Below, one piece after another: positions 26,304-34,303 of a DNA stretch of 54,138 nt. Positions within the stretch are counted from its first letter, which is position 1, and each line of letters begins with the position of its first letter. The stretch is taken from positions 1 through 54,138 of the forward strand of contig JAUIKF010000057.1 of the NCBI GenBank assembly GCA_030430575.1. Reading direction: 5' to 3'. The notes under the pieces were generated by a model. It ran no database searches and was not told the DNA's origin. It saw only the letters and a program-made list of their open reading frames with translations. Both the position numbers and the translations under genes were made by a program. Source of the DNA: Bacteroidia bacterium. GTDB lineage: Bacteria; Bacteroidota; Bacteroidia; J057.

Positions 26304-27692
26304 TTACAAAATATAATGGCTAATATCCTTCCGCTGAGAAATCGTTCCGAGCTTCTCTTTCACAAATTCTTCTGTCATCGTAAATGACTTGTCGGTATTG
26401 ATGTCGGGGACTTCGAAGAGGATGTCATTGAGCAGATTGCTCATGATGGTGTGGAGGCGGCGTGCGCCGATGTTCTCCACCTCTTGATTGACATCAAAAG
26501 CGATTTCGGCGATGGCTTTGATCGCGCCTTCTTCAAAATCGATGGTGACATCTTCACTTGACAGCAAGGCCTGATATTGCTTGGTGAGGGCATTTCTGGG
26601 GGTAGAGAGGATTTGGACAAAATCATCTTGCGTGAGCGAATTCAGCTCCACGCGAATCGGAAAACGTCCCTGAAGCTCAGGGATGAGGTCCGAAGGCTTC
26701 GCCACATGGAAGGCGCCCGCCGCCACAAACAGAACGTGATCCGTCTTGATAGAGCCATACTTTGTATTGACCACAGATCCCTCTACGATAGGCAACAGAT
26801 CGCGCTGCACGCCCTCGCGGGACACATTGGGTCCACTCCCTTGGCTGCCAGACACGGCAATTTTGTCTACCTCATCGATGAAAATAATTCCGCTATTGGC
26901 GGCACGCTCTAGGGCGTCACGGGTGACATTGTCCATGTCTATGAGCTTATCGGCTTCCACTTCGGTGAAGTGATCCCGCGCTTCTGCTACCGTCATTTTG
27001 CGGTTTTTGGTCTTCTTGGGCATCATGCCGCTGAGCATCTCTTGCAGGCCATCCATGCCGTCCATGCCCATAGGACCTACCACTTGGACATTGTGGGCCG
27101 ACACGGTGACTTCCACTTCTATGACACGCTCGTCAAGCTCGCCCTTCATGAGTTTCTCCCGAAACTTCTCGCGGGTGCGCTCATTGAGTTCGGCATCGGA
27201 CTGGTCGCTGATAGAACGCTCCTCTTCAGCCATGGGGAATCCTGGGGAGATATTTGCATTCCGCTTGCCCTTGATGGGCGGAATGAGAATATCGAGAATC
27301 TGCTCATTGGCATTGGCGAGGGCCTTTTCGCGGATGCTGGCCTTCTGCTCCATCGTCACGATGTTGACGGCTTGCTCTACCAGGTCGCGGACCATGCTTT
27401 CTACATCGCGGCCGACATAGCCGACTTCGGTGAATTTGGAGGCTTCCACTTTCACAAATGGCGCCTGCGCCAATTGCGCCAGGCGACGAGCGATCTCCGT
27501 CTTGCCCACGCCCGTAGGGCCTATCATCATGATGTTATTCGGGATGATCTCCTTGCGGATGTCTGGGGCCGCATTCATGCGGCGCCAGCGATTGCGAAGG
27601 GCAATCGCAACGGACTTTTTAGCTTCGGCCTGGCCGATGATATATTTATCCAATTCACGCACGATGTGCGCTGGTGTAAGATGGTCTTGCAT
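26304..27692 (-). CDS. hslU: HslU, ATPase subunit of the HslUV protease
   Basis: A 462-residue AAA+ unfoldase. Walker A is GPTGVGKT (58-65), the pore loop GYVG is at 91-94, and Walker B is IIFIDEVDKIA. The acidic I domain lies between, and the C-terminus ends SHYIL, near the usual tail that docks into HslV. It unfolds substrates in the cytoplasm and feeds them to the HslV peptidase. hslV is not next to it, so the peptidase gene must be elsewhere or another partner is used. A TAATTTTG promoter element lies at 27848-27855, and the leader contains an AT-rich inverted repeat (27721-27830). Confidence 0.93.
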   Translation of the reverse strand: MQDHLTPAHIVRELDKYIIGQAEAKKSVAIALRNRWRRMNAAPDIRKEIIPNNIMMIGPTGVGKTEIARRLAQLAQAPFVKVEASKFTEVGYVGRDVESMVRDLVEQAVNIVTMEQKASIREKALANANEQILDILIPPIKGKRNANISPGFPMAEEERSISDQSDAELNERTREKFREKLMKGELDERVIEVEVTVSAHNVQVVGPMGMDGMDGLQEMLSGMMPKKTKNRKMTVAEARDHFTEVEADKLIDMDNVTRDALERAANSGIIFIDEVDKIAVSGSQGSGPNVSREGVQRDLLPIVEGSVVNTKYGSIKTDHVLFVAAGAFHVAKPSDLIPELQGRFPIRVELNSLTQDDFVQILSTPRNALTKQYQALLSSEDVTIDFEEGAIKAIAEIAFDVNQEVENIGARRLHTIMSNLLNDILFEVPDINTDKSFTMTEEFVKEKLGTISQRKDISHYIL

Positions 27693-27720
27693 TTGGGTAC
27701 TGATGGTCTGAGGAGATAAG

Positions 27721-27830
27721 AAATTATTAATTGATACATTATTGATTGACTCTTACATAAAACTGATAGTCAATCTTTTATAAGGATTTTCTTAATCAAT
27801 AATGAATCAATTTATCAATTAATAATTCCT
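27721..27830. repeat. ATTATTGATT-family inverted repeat in hslU leader
   Basis: ATAAGAAATTATTAATTGAT (about 27716-27735) is complementary to ATCAATTAATAATTCCTTAT near 27814-27833, with an inner ATTATTGATT/AATCAATAAT pairing. It would form a long hairpin in the hslU 5' leader. Confidence 0.7.
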
Positions 27831-27847
27831 TATAGCAAATGAAGGGG

Positions 27848-27855
27848 CAAAATTA
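27848..27855 (-). promoter_or_regulatory. Probable hslU -7 promoter element
   Basis: TAATTTTG followed by CCCC on the minus strand matches TAnnTTTG; no good -33 TTTG is seen. Confidence 0.35.
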
Positions 27856-27945
27856 GTAAAATTTGTAAATAACTTAACTTTTAATAGCTTCAACAAAATC
27901 ATTCACCAGAAAGTTACGCTATTTCCACTCAATAAAATTATTACC

Positions 27946-28761
27946 ATGAACAAATCAAGAGTCGTCTCTACTGCAGTTATCGGATTCTTTGTGTTTATTT
28001 TCCTCATGCTGATCGCCTCAGGCTCATTTATCACGATTGATGCAGGCCACAAAGGCGTATTGTTCCACAAATTTGGCAATGGACTGAACAAGGAAAAAGT
28101 CTATGGACAGGGCTTTCATGTCATAGCTCCTTGGAACACGATGTACAAGTATGAAGTGCGTATTCAGGAGATTTTTGAAACGATGGATGTACTCGACAGC
28201 GATGGCCTCTCGATTCACATCGACCTTTCGGTGCGCTATAGCCTAGAACCAGGGAAAATCGGCTACCTGCACGATGATATCGGAGAAGATTTCCAGCGGA
28301 CAATCATTATCCCCGAAATACGCTCATCTACACGTAGTGCTATTGGTCAATATGCTGCCGAAGAGCTGTATTCCTCAAAAAGAGATGCCATTCAATCTGA
28401 AATAACCTCTCAGATGGAGGCAGCGCTCAAGAAAAAATACATCCTCCTCGACAATGTCTTGATCCGCAATATCGAGCTTCCCGTAACGCTCAGAGAAGCC
28501 ATCGAGCGCAAGCTAGAACAAGAGCAGGCATCCCTTGAGTATGAGTATCGTCTCGAAAGGGAAGAAAAGGAAAAGCAACGCAAGAAGATCGAAGCCGAAG
28601 GCATCGAGCAGTACCAAACCATCGTAGCCCGCAGCCTCTCTGACAAACTCCTCAAATGGCAAGGCATCGAAGCCACCAAGGAACTGGCTACGTCCACCAA
28701 TAGCAAGACCATCGTTGTAGGCGGAGGAGATGGCCTGCCGTTGATTCTGGGAGGGAATTAG
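27946..28761 (+). CDS. Prohibitin-like SPFH domain protein
   Basis: A 271-residue protein with an N-terminal membrane anchor (about 9-31, VVSTAVIGFFVFIFLMLIAS). The SPFH/band 7 domain starts at FITIDAGHKGVLFHKFGNG, and a charged coiled coil (EQEQASLEYEYRLEREEKEK) follows. The order matches prohibitins, which form ring assemblies on the membrane and often scaffold or guard membrane proteases such as FtsH. The C-terminus is Gly-rich (VVGGGDGLPLILGGN). No protease gene is adjacent. The ATG at 27946 is preceded by ATTACC, without a strong ribosome site. Confidence 0.82.
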   Translation: MNKSRVVSTAVIGFFVFIFLMLIASGSFITIDAGHKGVLFHKFGNGLNKEKVYGQGFHVIAPWNTMYKYEVRIQEIFETMDVLDSDGLSIHIDLSVRYSLEPGKIGYLHDDIGEDFQRTIIIPEIRSSTRSAIGQYAAEELYSSKRDAIQSEITSQMEAALKKKYILLDNVLIRNIELPVTLREAIERKLEQEQASLEYEYRLEREEKEKQRKKIEAEGIEQYQTIVARSLSDKLLKWQGIEATKELATSTNSKTIVVGGGDGLPLILGGN

Positions 28762-28766
28762 GAGAA

Positions 28767-28935
28767 ATTGATTGATTATTGATTAAACCATATAAGGAAT
28801 ATAAGCGCATATAAGTAAATCGCCTTTTCTCCTTATATGAACTTAAATGCCTTATATGGTTCAGAAAATGGCCCTCAGTCTAAACAGACAATTCATCAGT
28901 TATAAATCAATAATCAGTCAATCAATAATTAATAA
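28767..28935. repeat. AT-rich repeat interrupted by a nested element
   Basis: ATTGATTGATTATTGATTAA (28768-28787) and, further on, AATCAATAATCAGTCAATCA (28907-28926) are halves of an ATTATTGATT-family repeat. They are separated by the element at 28786-28892. The order implies that the AACCATATAAGG element inserted into an existing AT-rich repeat. Confidence 0.6.
28786..28892. repeat. AACCATATAAGG inverted-repeat element, copy 1 (MITE-like)
   Basis: Outer arms AACCATATAAGG (28786-28797) and CCTTATATGGTT (28850-28861), inner arms CATATAAG/CTTATATG, then a tail ending GTCTAAACAGAC. Nearly the same sequence occurs at 35851-35957, with a handful of differences. No coding capacity. Confidence 0.75.
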
Positions 28936-28939
28936 TCTA

Positions 28940-30430
28940 ATGCCTTTCCCCGCTTTCTTGCGATGCTGTTTACTCCTCTGCTTGCTGAGCGGAGGAGGAA
29001 TGGTCAAAGCGCAGTTAAAGCTATTTCAGCATGAATACACGAATGTTCAGCAGTGTACCTACCTACTCAATAAGGCCATTTCATTATGTAGCCCTGGTGG
29101 AAATGTACCTGTGGCGAGAGCTTTGATCAATTCTGGCCAATTGGAGGGAATCGATAAGTATTTGGCGGAAAGTGTGCTACTGTACAACCTCTATGGGGAG
29201 GGAAAGGCTTGGACTTTTTTGGATAGCCTTAGGGAGCGTAAAGACCTTGGTTCAAAAGCCTATCTTTATGCTAAACTTTGGGTGTGTAAAATTGTAGAGA
29301 AAAAAGACGATTATTCGGATATCTATCAAGAATTTGTGCAAACCGACTCCAATGGGCTTTTTCTCCTAAAGTTTAAACTCAAAGAATTTATTTACAATAA
29401 AAAACGGCATCCTAGTTATCTAAAAATCTATTCTGAGCCTGGTGGTGAGATGGATAGACAGCGTTTGTTGACAAAAACAGATTCCATGATCGCCGATGAC
29501 CAATTGCCACAAGTTGACAAGGTCTATTTCTCACTAGCCCAATTGGACCTCAATATCCCAAGCCATTTACCAAAAGAAGACTCCACTAGGCAAGTGGCTT
29601 ATAAGTCCTTATGTGATTTGTGGCAAAAATTCCCTGAACAATTTCATGGAAAAAGGCTGCTTAATGAATTGGAAAAATGTGATTCAGAACAATGTTTGGC
29701 AACGAAATCACACATAAAAACCTATCTCCGACAGCAAGGGAGTATGTCAGATAGAGAGTTGTTATATGTAGACTTGAGGCGTTTGGTGCAAGCAACTCGG
29801 GCTGAAAGGCTTGCTGACTTACCTCAACGCTTCCAGGAAACCGCCAAGCGCCATATTGATACCCTGCCAGATGCCAATGAGCGAGAAATCCTCAAATCCA
29901 TCATTTGGGTGGCAAGCCAAGTCCCTGATACCAAGGACCCGACCTGGCAAATGCTTTCCTTTACCACTGCCTTCGATAAGCAGTTTGCCGAAATACCTTT
30001 TTCCCCTGCTTTTCGATCTTTCCTTCAACCTTCCCTGCCCATGCTAGATCTTAAAGCCCTTGTTTTGAGTGAAAGCGAAAATCCTGAAGCACTGAGTCAA
30101 GTAGATGTTCAGGCTTTTACACAGGAGCAATGGTACGCTGTTTTGGGCATGGCTACTTACCTGGAATTGTTTGCGGATCATATCAAAGAAGCTTTTGGGG
30201 CAGCTCATCGTCAAATAGCCCCTTCTGAAACAGAAAAGGCGGACTGGAAGGCATTTGAGCCGTTTTTGGACAAAAATCCTTTGTATGAAGGGCGGTCGAT
30301 TTACGACTATCCGCCAGCTTTCGAGGACGAAGAATTGAAAACTGCGCTAGCCGTTTTGGATCGTCTGATCGCCAAGTATCCAGGGGCTGAACCCTTGAAG
30401 TTGATTCGGGATAAGTATTTGGAGGATTAG
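28940..30430 (+). CDS. Exported protein, unknown
   Basis: 496 residues with a signal peptide (MPFPAFLRCCLLLCLLSGGG, cleavage near MVKAQ). The mature protein is largely helical, with repeat-like segments suggestive of TPR or HEAT folds (for example EREILKSIIWVASQV, DHIKEAFGAAHRQIAPSE). No family is recognised. The open frame reaches back to 28847, but that part is encoded by the nested repeat element, so the ATG at 28940 with a proper signal peptide is preferred. It is on the same strand as the SPFH gene but separated by the repeat, so co-transcription is uncertain. Confidence 0.6.
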   Translation: MPFPAFLRCCLLLCLLSGGGMVKAQLKLFQHEYTNVQQCTYLLNKAISLCSPGGNVPVARALINSGQLEGIDKYLAESVLLYNLYGEGKAWTFLDSLRERKDLGSKAYLYAKLWVCKIVEKKDDYSDIYQEFVQTDSNGLFLLKFKLKEFIYNKKRHPSYLKIYSEPGGEMDRQRLLTKTDSMIADDQLPQVDKVYFSLAQLDLNIPSHLPKEDSTRQVAYKSLCDLWQKFPEQFHGKRLLNELEKCDSEQCLATKSHIKTYLRQQGSMSDRELLYVDLRRLVQATRAERLADLPQRFQETAKRHIDTLPDANEREILKSIIWVASQVPDTKDPTWQMLSFTTAFDKQFAEIPFSPAFRSFLQPSLPMLDLKALVLSESENPEALSQVDVQAFTQEQWYAVLGMATYLELFADHIKEAFGAAHRQIAPSETEKADWKAFEPFLDKNPLYEGRSIYDYPPAFEDEELKTALAVLDRLIAKYPGAEPLKLIRDKYLED

Positions 30431-30442
30431 GGAAATGAAGCG

Positions 30443-30542
30443 ATTGCTGGTAAAATGTGGGGTGAAAAGAATAGATTTTACCAGCAATTGATTTGTATTA
30501 CTGGTAAAATGTAGGGTAAAAAGGATGGATTTTACCAGTAAT
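30443..30542. repeat. Tandem pair of CTGGTAAAAT hairpins
   Basis: Hairpin 1: arms 30443-30456 and 30475-30488 (ATTGCTGGTAAAAT and complement). Hairpin 2: arms 30497-30510 and 30529-30542 (ATTACTGGTAAAAT and complement). Both have perfect 14-base arms and 18-base loops of related sequence, repeating at 54 bases. The one arm difference (GC against AC) is compensated on the other side. Confidence 0.8.
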
Positions 30543-30570
30543 CGGGAAACTTGATAGGTGATTACATTCA

Positions 30571-30687
30571 CTAATGATGAGTTTCAAGCAAGACAACAGG
30601 TAGTTGGTGCTCTCCTTCCCATTCACTCGCCACATAGGCAAGACCATCTGGAAAATCTTCCACGATGATGTTTTCCAAGTCCTCCAC
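30571..30687 (-). CDS. 38-residue frame overlapping the preceding gene's stop
   Basis: A GTG (30685-30687) shares one base with the stop TAG (30687-30689) of the upstream gene, a TAGTG arrangement suited to translational coupling. The product, from VEDLENIIVEDFPDGLAYVA to ETHH, looks protein-like. The same frame is open upstream inside the previous gene for about 26 codons. It may therefore be a small partner protein, or the displaced tail of a frameshifted gene. Confidence 0.35.
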   Translation of the reverse strand: MEDLENIIVEDFPDGLAYVASEWEGEHQLPVVLLETHH

Positions 30688-31130
30688 TACATATCTACTA
30701 TGTCTTGGGTAAAGTAATACCCGCAAATGCTCTTTTTGGTTAGCACACCTTTTTTGACTAATTCTTCAACCTCTTTTTCCAAGATATTCTTATCAGCCTT
30801 AAAGCCTAATGAAAGACTATCAAGGTATTGAAAAAAGAACCAAATATCGATTTTCATGATCCGACGGGATTCATCATCCTCAAAGACAAAATCGAGGTCC
30901 GAAAAGTCAAAGTCAATATCTTTTCCCTGATAATCCACTCGAATCCCTACGCCGTGCCTATAGAAACTGTTGATCTCAACTTCGGGATAAGAACCCTTAT
31001 CAGGAATATTAGCAATCCAGCTTTTTCCTGGCTTAGCATCGCCAACAAGACTCTTGAATAATTGCATGATGGTATTTACATCATTTAAATATTCTTGGAG
31101 CCATTTGAGAATCTCCTTTTGCCTTTCCAT
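30687..31130 (-). CDS. Small cytoplasmic protein, DUF6896-like
   Basis: 147 residues without signal or membrane segments. It has an N-terminal helix (MERQKEILKWLQEYLNDVN), a beta core with HGVGIRVDYQGKDIDFDFSD, and a C-terminal helix (EKEVEELVKKGVLTKKS). The core resembles what I remember of DUF6896, a small family often near toxin or immunity genes, but this is uncertain. No toxin gene is adjacent. The start is preceded by a TCATTT-type repeat rather than a clear promoter. Confidence 0.55.
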   Translation of the reverse strand: MERQKEILKWLQEYLNDVNTIMQLFKSLVGDAKPGKSWIANIPDKGSYPEVEINSFYRHGVGIRVDYQGKDIDFDFSDLDFVFEDDESRRIMKIDIWFFFQYLDSLSLGFKADKNILEKEVEELVKKGVLTKKSICGYYFTQDIVDM

Positions 31131-31166
31131 TTTCTCATTTAGTCATCTTATCATTTAATCATTTCT
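31128..31166. repeat. TCATTTAGTCATCTTATCATTT-type repeat
   Basis: A short member of the dispersed TCATTT family between the DUF6896-like gene start and the stop of the WD40 gene. Confidence 0.45.
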
Positions 31167-32148
31167 TCTTCCCTAAATCCCTCACCCACCTTCCCTTGCG
31201 ATCCCACAACTGGATATGGCCATTGATGCTAGAAGTGACGATGTACTTCCCATCGGGACTCCAGTCTACACCCCAGAGGAGGTCTTGCATGGCAGGTCCT
31301 TCGGCCAGGAGCTTGCCGCTTTTGGACCAGATACGCAGGACATCGCTGGCCGTAGCCAGTTTCTTGCTGTTGGGTGACCAACTGATGTTGCGAAACTCAG
31401 CTTGGCTGATGTCCGACTGGGAGCGGAGGGTGTAGTCGGCGTTCCAAAATTGGAGAAGGGGAGGATAGGGATGATTGTGGTCGCCGTAATCGCCGATCAC
31501 AAAGAAGTCACCCGAAGGGTGCCATTGAACACAGAGCATCAGGACACTTTCCTTGCGGTGGGAAATTTTATGCAAGAGATTTCCTTTCAGGTCATAGACA
31601 CGGATGTACTCGCTCAAGGCGATGATTTCATCTCGCTGAGGATGCCAATCGATTGCGACATAGCTCTTGGTTGCTCCCTTGCGAATCGTTCGTAACCGTT
31701 TCCCTTCGGCTGTCCAAATGGTAATATTGCCTTCGTAGTCTGCAATGGCTATCAGGGTGCCAGAAGCGTTCCAGGCGACGGAGCGGGTCGCTATGGGTTC
31801 TTCTCCTTTCAGGTGAATCGTGGTATCGCGATCGAGGTCGATCAGTTGGCAGCGATCACTGATAGCGGCTACCGCCAGGACATTGGCCGTGGGGTGCCAA
31901 CGCAAGCGATGGACCCCTGCTTCATTGTCAATAGAGCGAATCAATTCAAAGCTTTTTCCATCAAACAGTCGTATTTGACCATCATCCCCACTGACTGCAA
32001 TATACTGCCCGTCATGGCTCCAATTGGCCGTCCAGAGGATTTTTCCTGGGGCGTCGTCTGCTTCTTGAGCGAGGAATACAGTAGGCGTCACAAACCAAAT
32101 AAGCCATAAGACTCCTATTATAATTTTTATTTTCATTTTTATTTTCAT
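31159..32148 (-). CDS. Exported WD40-repeat protein
   Basis: A 329-residue protein with a Lys-rich N-terminus and signal peptide (MKIKMKIKIIIGVLWLIWFV). Six to seven WD40-type blades follow, recognisable from units such as WTANWSHDGQYIAVSGDDGQ, LRWHPTANVLAVAAISDRCQ and VDWSPDGKYIVTSSINGHIQ. The fold is a propeller used for binding partners; no catalytic part is present. I chose the ATG at 32148; an earlier in-frame codon would add MTKLFWERG, which is not signal-like. It is divergent from the YciI/sigma cluster. Confidence 0.75.
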   Translation of the reverse strand: MKIKMKIKIIIGVLWLIWFVTPTVFLAQEADDAPGKILWTANWSHDGQYIAVSGDDGQIRLFDGKSFELIRSIDNEAGVHRLRWHPTANVLAVAAISDRCQLIDLDRDTTIHLKGEEPIATRSVAWNASGTLIAIADYEGNITIWTAEGKRLRTIRKGATKSYVAIDWHPQRDEIIALSEYIRVYDLKGNLLHKISHRKESVLMLCVQWHPSGDFFVIGDYGDHNHPYPPLLQFWNADYTLRSQSDISQAEFRNISWSPNSKKLATASDVLRIWSKSGKLLAEGPAMQDLLWGVDWSPDGKYIVTSSINGHIQLWDRKGRWVRDLGKKK

Positions 32149-32238
32149 TTTTCTTCCCCCTTCTGTCCCCCTTTCCCAAAACAGTTTCGTCATGTGAGTG
32201 ATAATACAATTTTTAACCCTAATTTAACCAAAAAAACG

Positions 32239-32571
32239 ATGAAAAAATTTGTTGCAGTTTATTACGCACCCGCTTCCGCAATGGCCCAAATGGCAAACGC
32301 AACTCCTGAACAAAAAGCCGCAGGTATGGCTCCGTGGATGGATTGGAAAGCAAGAGCTGGCGACGCGATTGTAGACTTTGGCGCACCCCTGATGCCAGGC
32401 CACCAACTCGATCCTTCAGGCAACTGGTCAGGCAGCACCAATGAAGTGACAGGCTATTCCATCCTTCAAGGCAACAGCATTGAAGAGGTAAAGGCTTTGT
32501 TTGCTGGGCATCCCCATTTATCTTGGGCACCAGGATGCTCGATTGACGTGCATGAGGCGGCTGAGATGTAG
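32239..32571 (+). CDS. YciI/DGPF-like small protein
   Basis: A 110-residue protein (MKKFVAVYYAPASAMAQMAN) with the ferredoxin-like pattern of the YCII/DGPF family, ending in a strand plus EAAEM. It has the conserved turn DFGAPLMPG and a helical SILQGNSIEEVKALFAGHP. These proteins often accompany ECF sigma factors of group ECF42, as here, where a second member and the sigma gene follow. An in-frame codon at 32194 gives an unlikely extension, so the ATG at 32239 is preferred. Confidence 0.65.
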   Translation: MKKFVAVYYAPASAMAQMANATPEQKAAGMAPWMDWKARAGDAIVDFGAPLMPGHQLDPSGNWSGSTNEVTGYSILQGNSIEEVKALFAGHPHLSWAPGCSIDVHEAAEM

Positions 32572-32579
32572 GAGGAGGA

Positions 32580-32711
32580 AATTTTGAATTACGAATGTTG
32601 AATTTTGAATGAAAAACCAAGAATAATATCCTGATCTTTTCTTCCATTCAAAATTCACCAATCCCCCATTCAAAATTCAACATTCACTCATTCAAAATTA
32701 ATTCATACCCC
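32580..32711. repeat. TTCAAAATTCAAC-family repeat
   Basis: TTTTGAATTACGAATGTTGA and TTTTGAATGAAA words, then their complements CATTCAAAATTCACC, ATTCAAAATTCAACATTC and TTCAAAATTAATTC. This folds back on itself and separates the two YciI-type genes. Related text lies at 43431-43474. Confidence 0.6.
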
Positions 32712-33056
32712 ATGAAAGACTTTATGCTAATTTTTATTGGGACCAATTATGCAGAATTGGGCCTTTCGCCAGAGCAAATGCAAGGGCAGATGGGAAAATG
32801 GTGGAGCTGGCAAGCCAAGATGGAAGAATCTGGCGTGCTGAAAGGCGGCCATGCCTTGACGCCCGAAGTAAAGCATATTTCTGGCGCTGACCGGACCGTC
32901 ACGGACCGTACAGCTACCGAGCTCAAAGAGCTGGTGGGCGGCTACTATATCGTCCAGGCCAAGAACTTTGAAGAAGCCATTGAGATAGCGCAGGACTATC
33001 CTGACTATGAATTTGGCGGCACGGTAGAGGTGCGCGAAGTAATGGTCTATAACTGA
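32712..33056 (+). CDS. YciI/DGPF domain protein
   Basis: 114 residues (MKDFMLIFIGTNYAELGLSP...) with the YCII family pattern: strand 1, EQMQGQMGKWWSWQAKMEES, GVLKGGHALTPE and IAQDYPDYEFGGTVEVREV. Its stop TGA overlaps the start of the sigma factor by one base (TGATG), which strongly implies co-translation. In ECF42-linked systems these DGPF proteins are thought to be partners or targets; the biochemical role is unknown. Confidence 0.8.
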   Translation: MKDFMLIFIGTNYAELGLSPEQMQGQMGKWWSWQAKMEESGVLKGGHALTPEVKHISGADRTVTDRTATELKELVGGYYIVQAKNFEEAIEIAQDYPDYEFGGTVEVREVMVYN

Positions 33057-34303
33057 TGATGGAACCTAAAATGATAGACCATCTTTTCAGACATCAGTTT
33101 GGAAAGATGGTCTCCATTTTGACGCGGATATTTGGGCTGGAGCATCTGGACACGATCGAAGATGCGGTCCAGGACACCTTTGTCAAAGCGACAATTGCCT
33201 GGCGTGATCACGTGCCCGACAACCCAGAAGCCTGGCTGACCCAAGCCGCGAAAAACAGGACGATAGACCTGTTTCGCAAATTCAATGCGGAGAAGGGCCG
33301 CATTCCCAAAATCGACCATGGCCCAGCCTCCATGGCGATCTATGACCTATTTCTGGACAACGAAATCGAAGACAGCCAACTGCGCATGATCTTCGCAGCT
33401 TGCCACCCCGCCCTCAACTCTAAGGACCAACTGTCCTTCTCCCTCAAAACCATTTCTGGATTCAGCAGCAAAGAGATTGCTTCCGCCCTTTTGCTCAAAG
33501 AAGAAACCGTCAAAAAACGCCTTACACGCGCCAGAAAAGCGATTCAGACACAAGGCATTTCCTTCGAAATCCCCCAAGGCAATGATTTACCCAGGCGGCT
33601 AAATCGGGTATTAGAAGTCATATACCTTATTTTTAATGAAGGCTTTCACTCCAATCGCCAAGACATTCTGATCCGCCAGGAGCTGTGCGGAGAAGCGATC
33701 AGGCTTTGTAAGATGTTGCTGAAAAATACATTTACGAATAATAGTGCGGCTTATGCGCTATTTGCGCTGATGTGCTTCCATGCAGCTCGGCTGGAGAGCA
33801 AAGTGAGTCCCACAAACGAGATCATCGACCTCGAACACCAAGACCGCAGCCAATGGCACAGACCTCTGATCACGCTTGGCAATCATGCCATGATCAAGGC
33901 GGTAGAAAACGATGAATACTCCAGCTACCACATAGAAGCAGCCATTGCTGCCGAACATTTGCATGCGCACTCTTTTAAGGCCACCAATTGGGAGAAGATC
34001 CTGATGTGGTACAAAAAGCTCTACGACCTTCAGCCTTCGCCCATGACCTTGCTCAATATTGCCATGGTCACCCTTCAATTGGGTGATTTGGAAGAAGTAC
34101 ACCAGCTTTTGATAGCCATTGATTCCAAGGATTTGGAACAAAGGGCGTATCTTTATTTTGGCGCTTGGGCGGAATATTATGTTCAAAAAGGCCAAAAGAC
34201 AGAAGCTTTGGATAGCATAGATCAGGCATTGGAATTGGTGAAAAATGAAGCGGAAAGACAATTTTTAATCAAGAAAAAAACGAATCATTATGGCTTACGA
34301 TGA
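33056..34303 (+). CDS. ECF42-type RNA polymerase sigma factor
   Basis: 415 residues. Sigma region 2 (IEDAVQDTFVKATIAW, then PEAWLTQAAKNRTIDLFRK) and region 4 (GFSSKEIASALLLKEETVKK) are followed by a long C-terminal extension. The extension has the DUF6596 motif (YLIFNEGFHSNRQD) and TPR-like helices, a layout typical of the ECF42 group. The family has no classical anti-sigma factor; the C-terminal extension is thought to be regulatory. Overlap with the upstream YciI gene and a 14-base overlap with the downstream TfoX-like gene indicate one operon. Confidence 0.88.
   Translation: MMEPKMIDHLFRHQFGKMVSILTRIFGLEHLDTIEDAVQDTFVKATIAWRDHVPDNPEAWLTQAAKNRTIDLFRKFNAEKGRIPKIDHGPASMAIYDLFLDNEIEDSQLRMIFAACHPALNSKDQLSFSLKTISGFSSKEIASALLLKEETVKKRLTRARKAIQTQGISFEIPQGNDLPRRLNRVLEVIYLIFNEGFHSNRQDILIRQELCGEAIRLCKMLLKNTFTNNSAAYALFALMCFHAARLESKVSPTNEIIDLEHQDRSQWHRPLITLGNHAMIKAVENDEYSSYHIEAAIAAEHLHAHSFKATNWEKILMWYKKLYDLQPSPMTLLNIAMVTLQLGDLEEVHQLLIAIDSKDLEQRAYLYFGAWAEYYVQKGQKTEALDSIDQALELVKNEAERQFLIKKKTNHYGLR

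Noticed and set aside
26304-27692. hslUV operon
   Set aside because: No HslV-like gene is adjacent on either side; only HslU can be supported.
26970-27719. Long plus-strand frame opposite hslU
   Set aside because: HslU on the minus strand has all catalytic motifs; the opposite frame has no recognisable features.
30443-30542. CRISPR-like array
   Set aside because: Only two units, arms are inverted rather than direct repeats, and the loops are related to each other rather than unique spacers.
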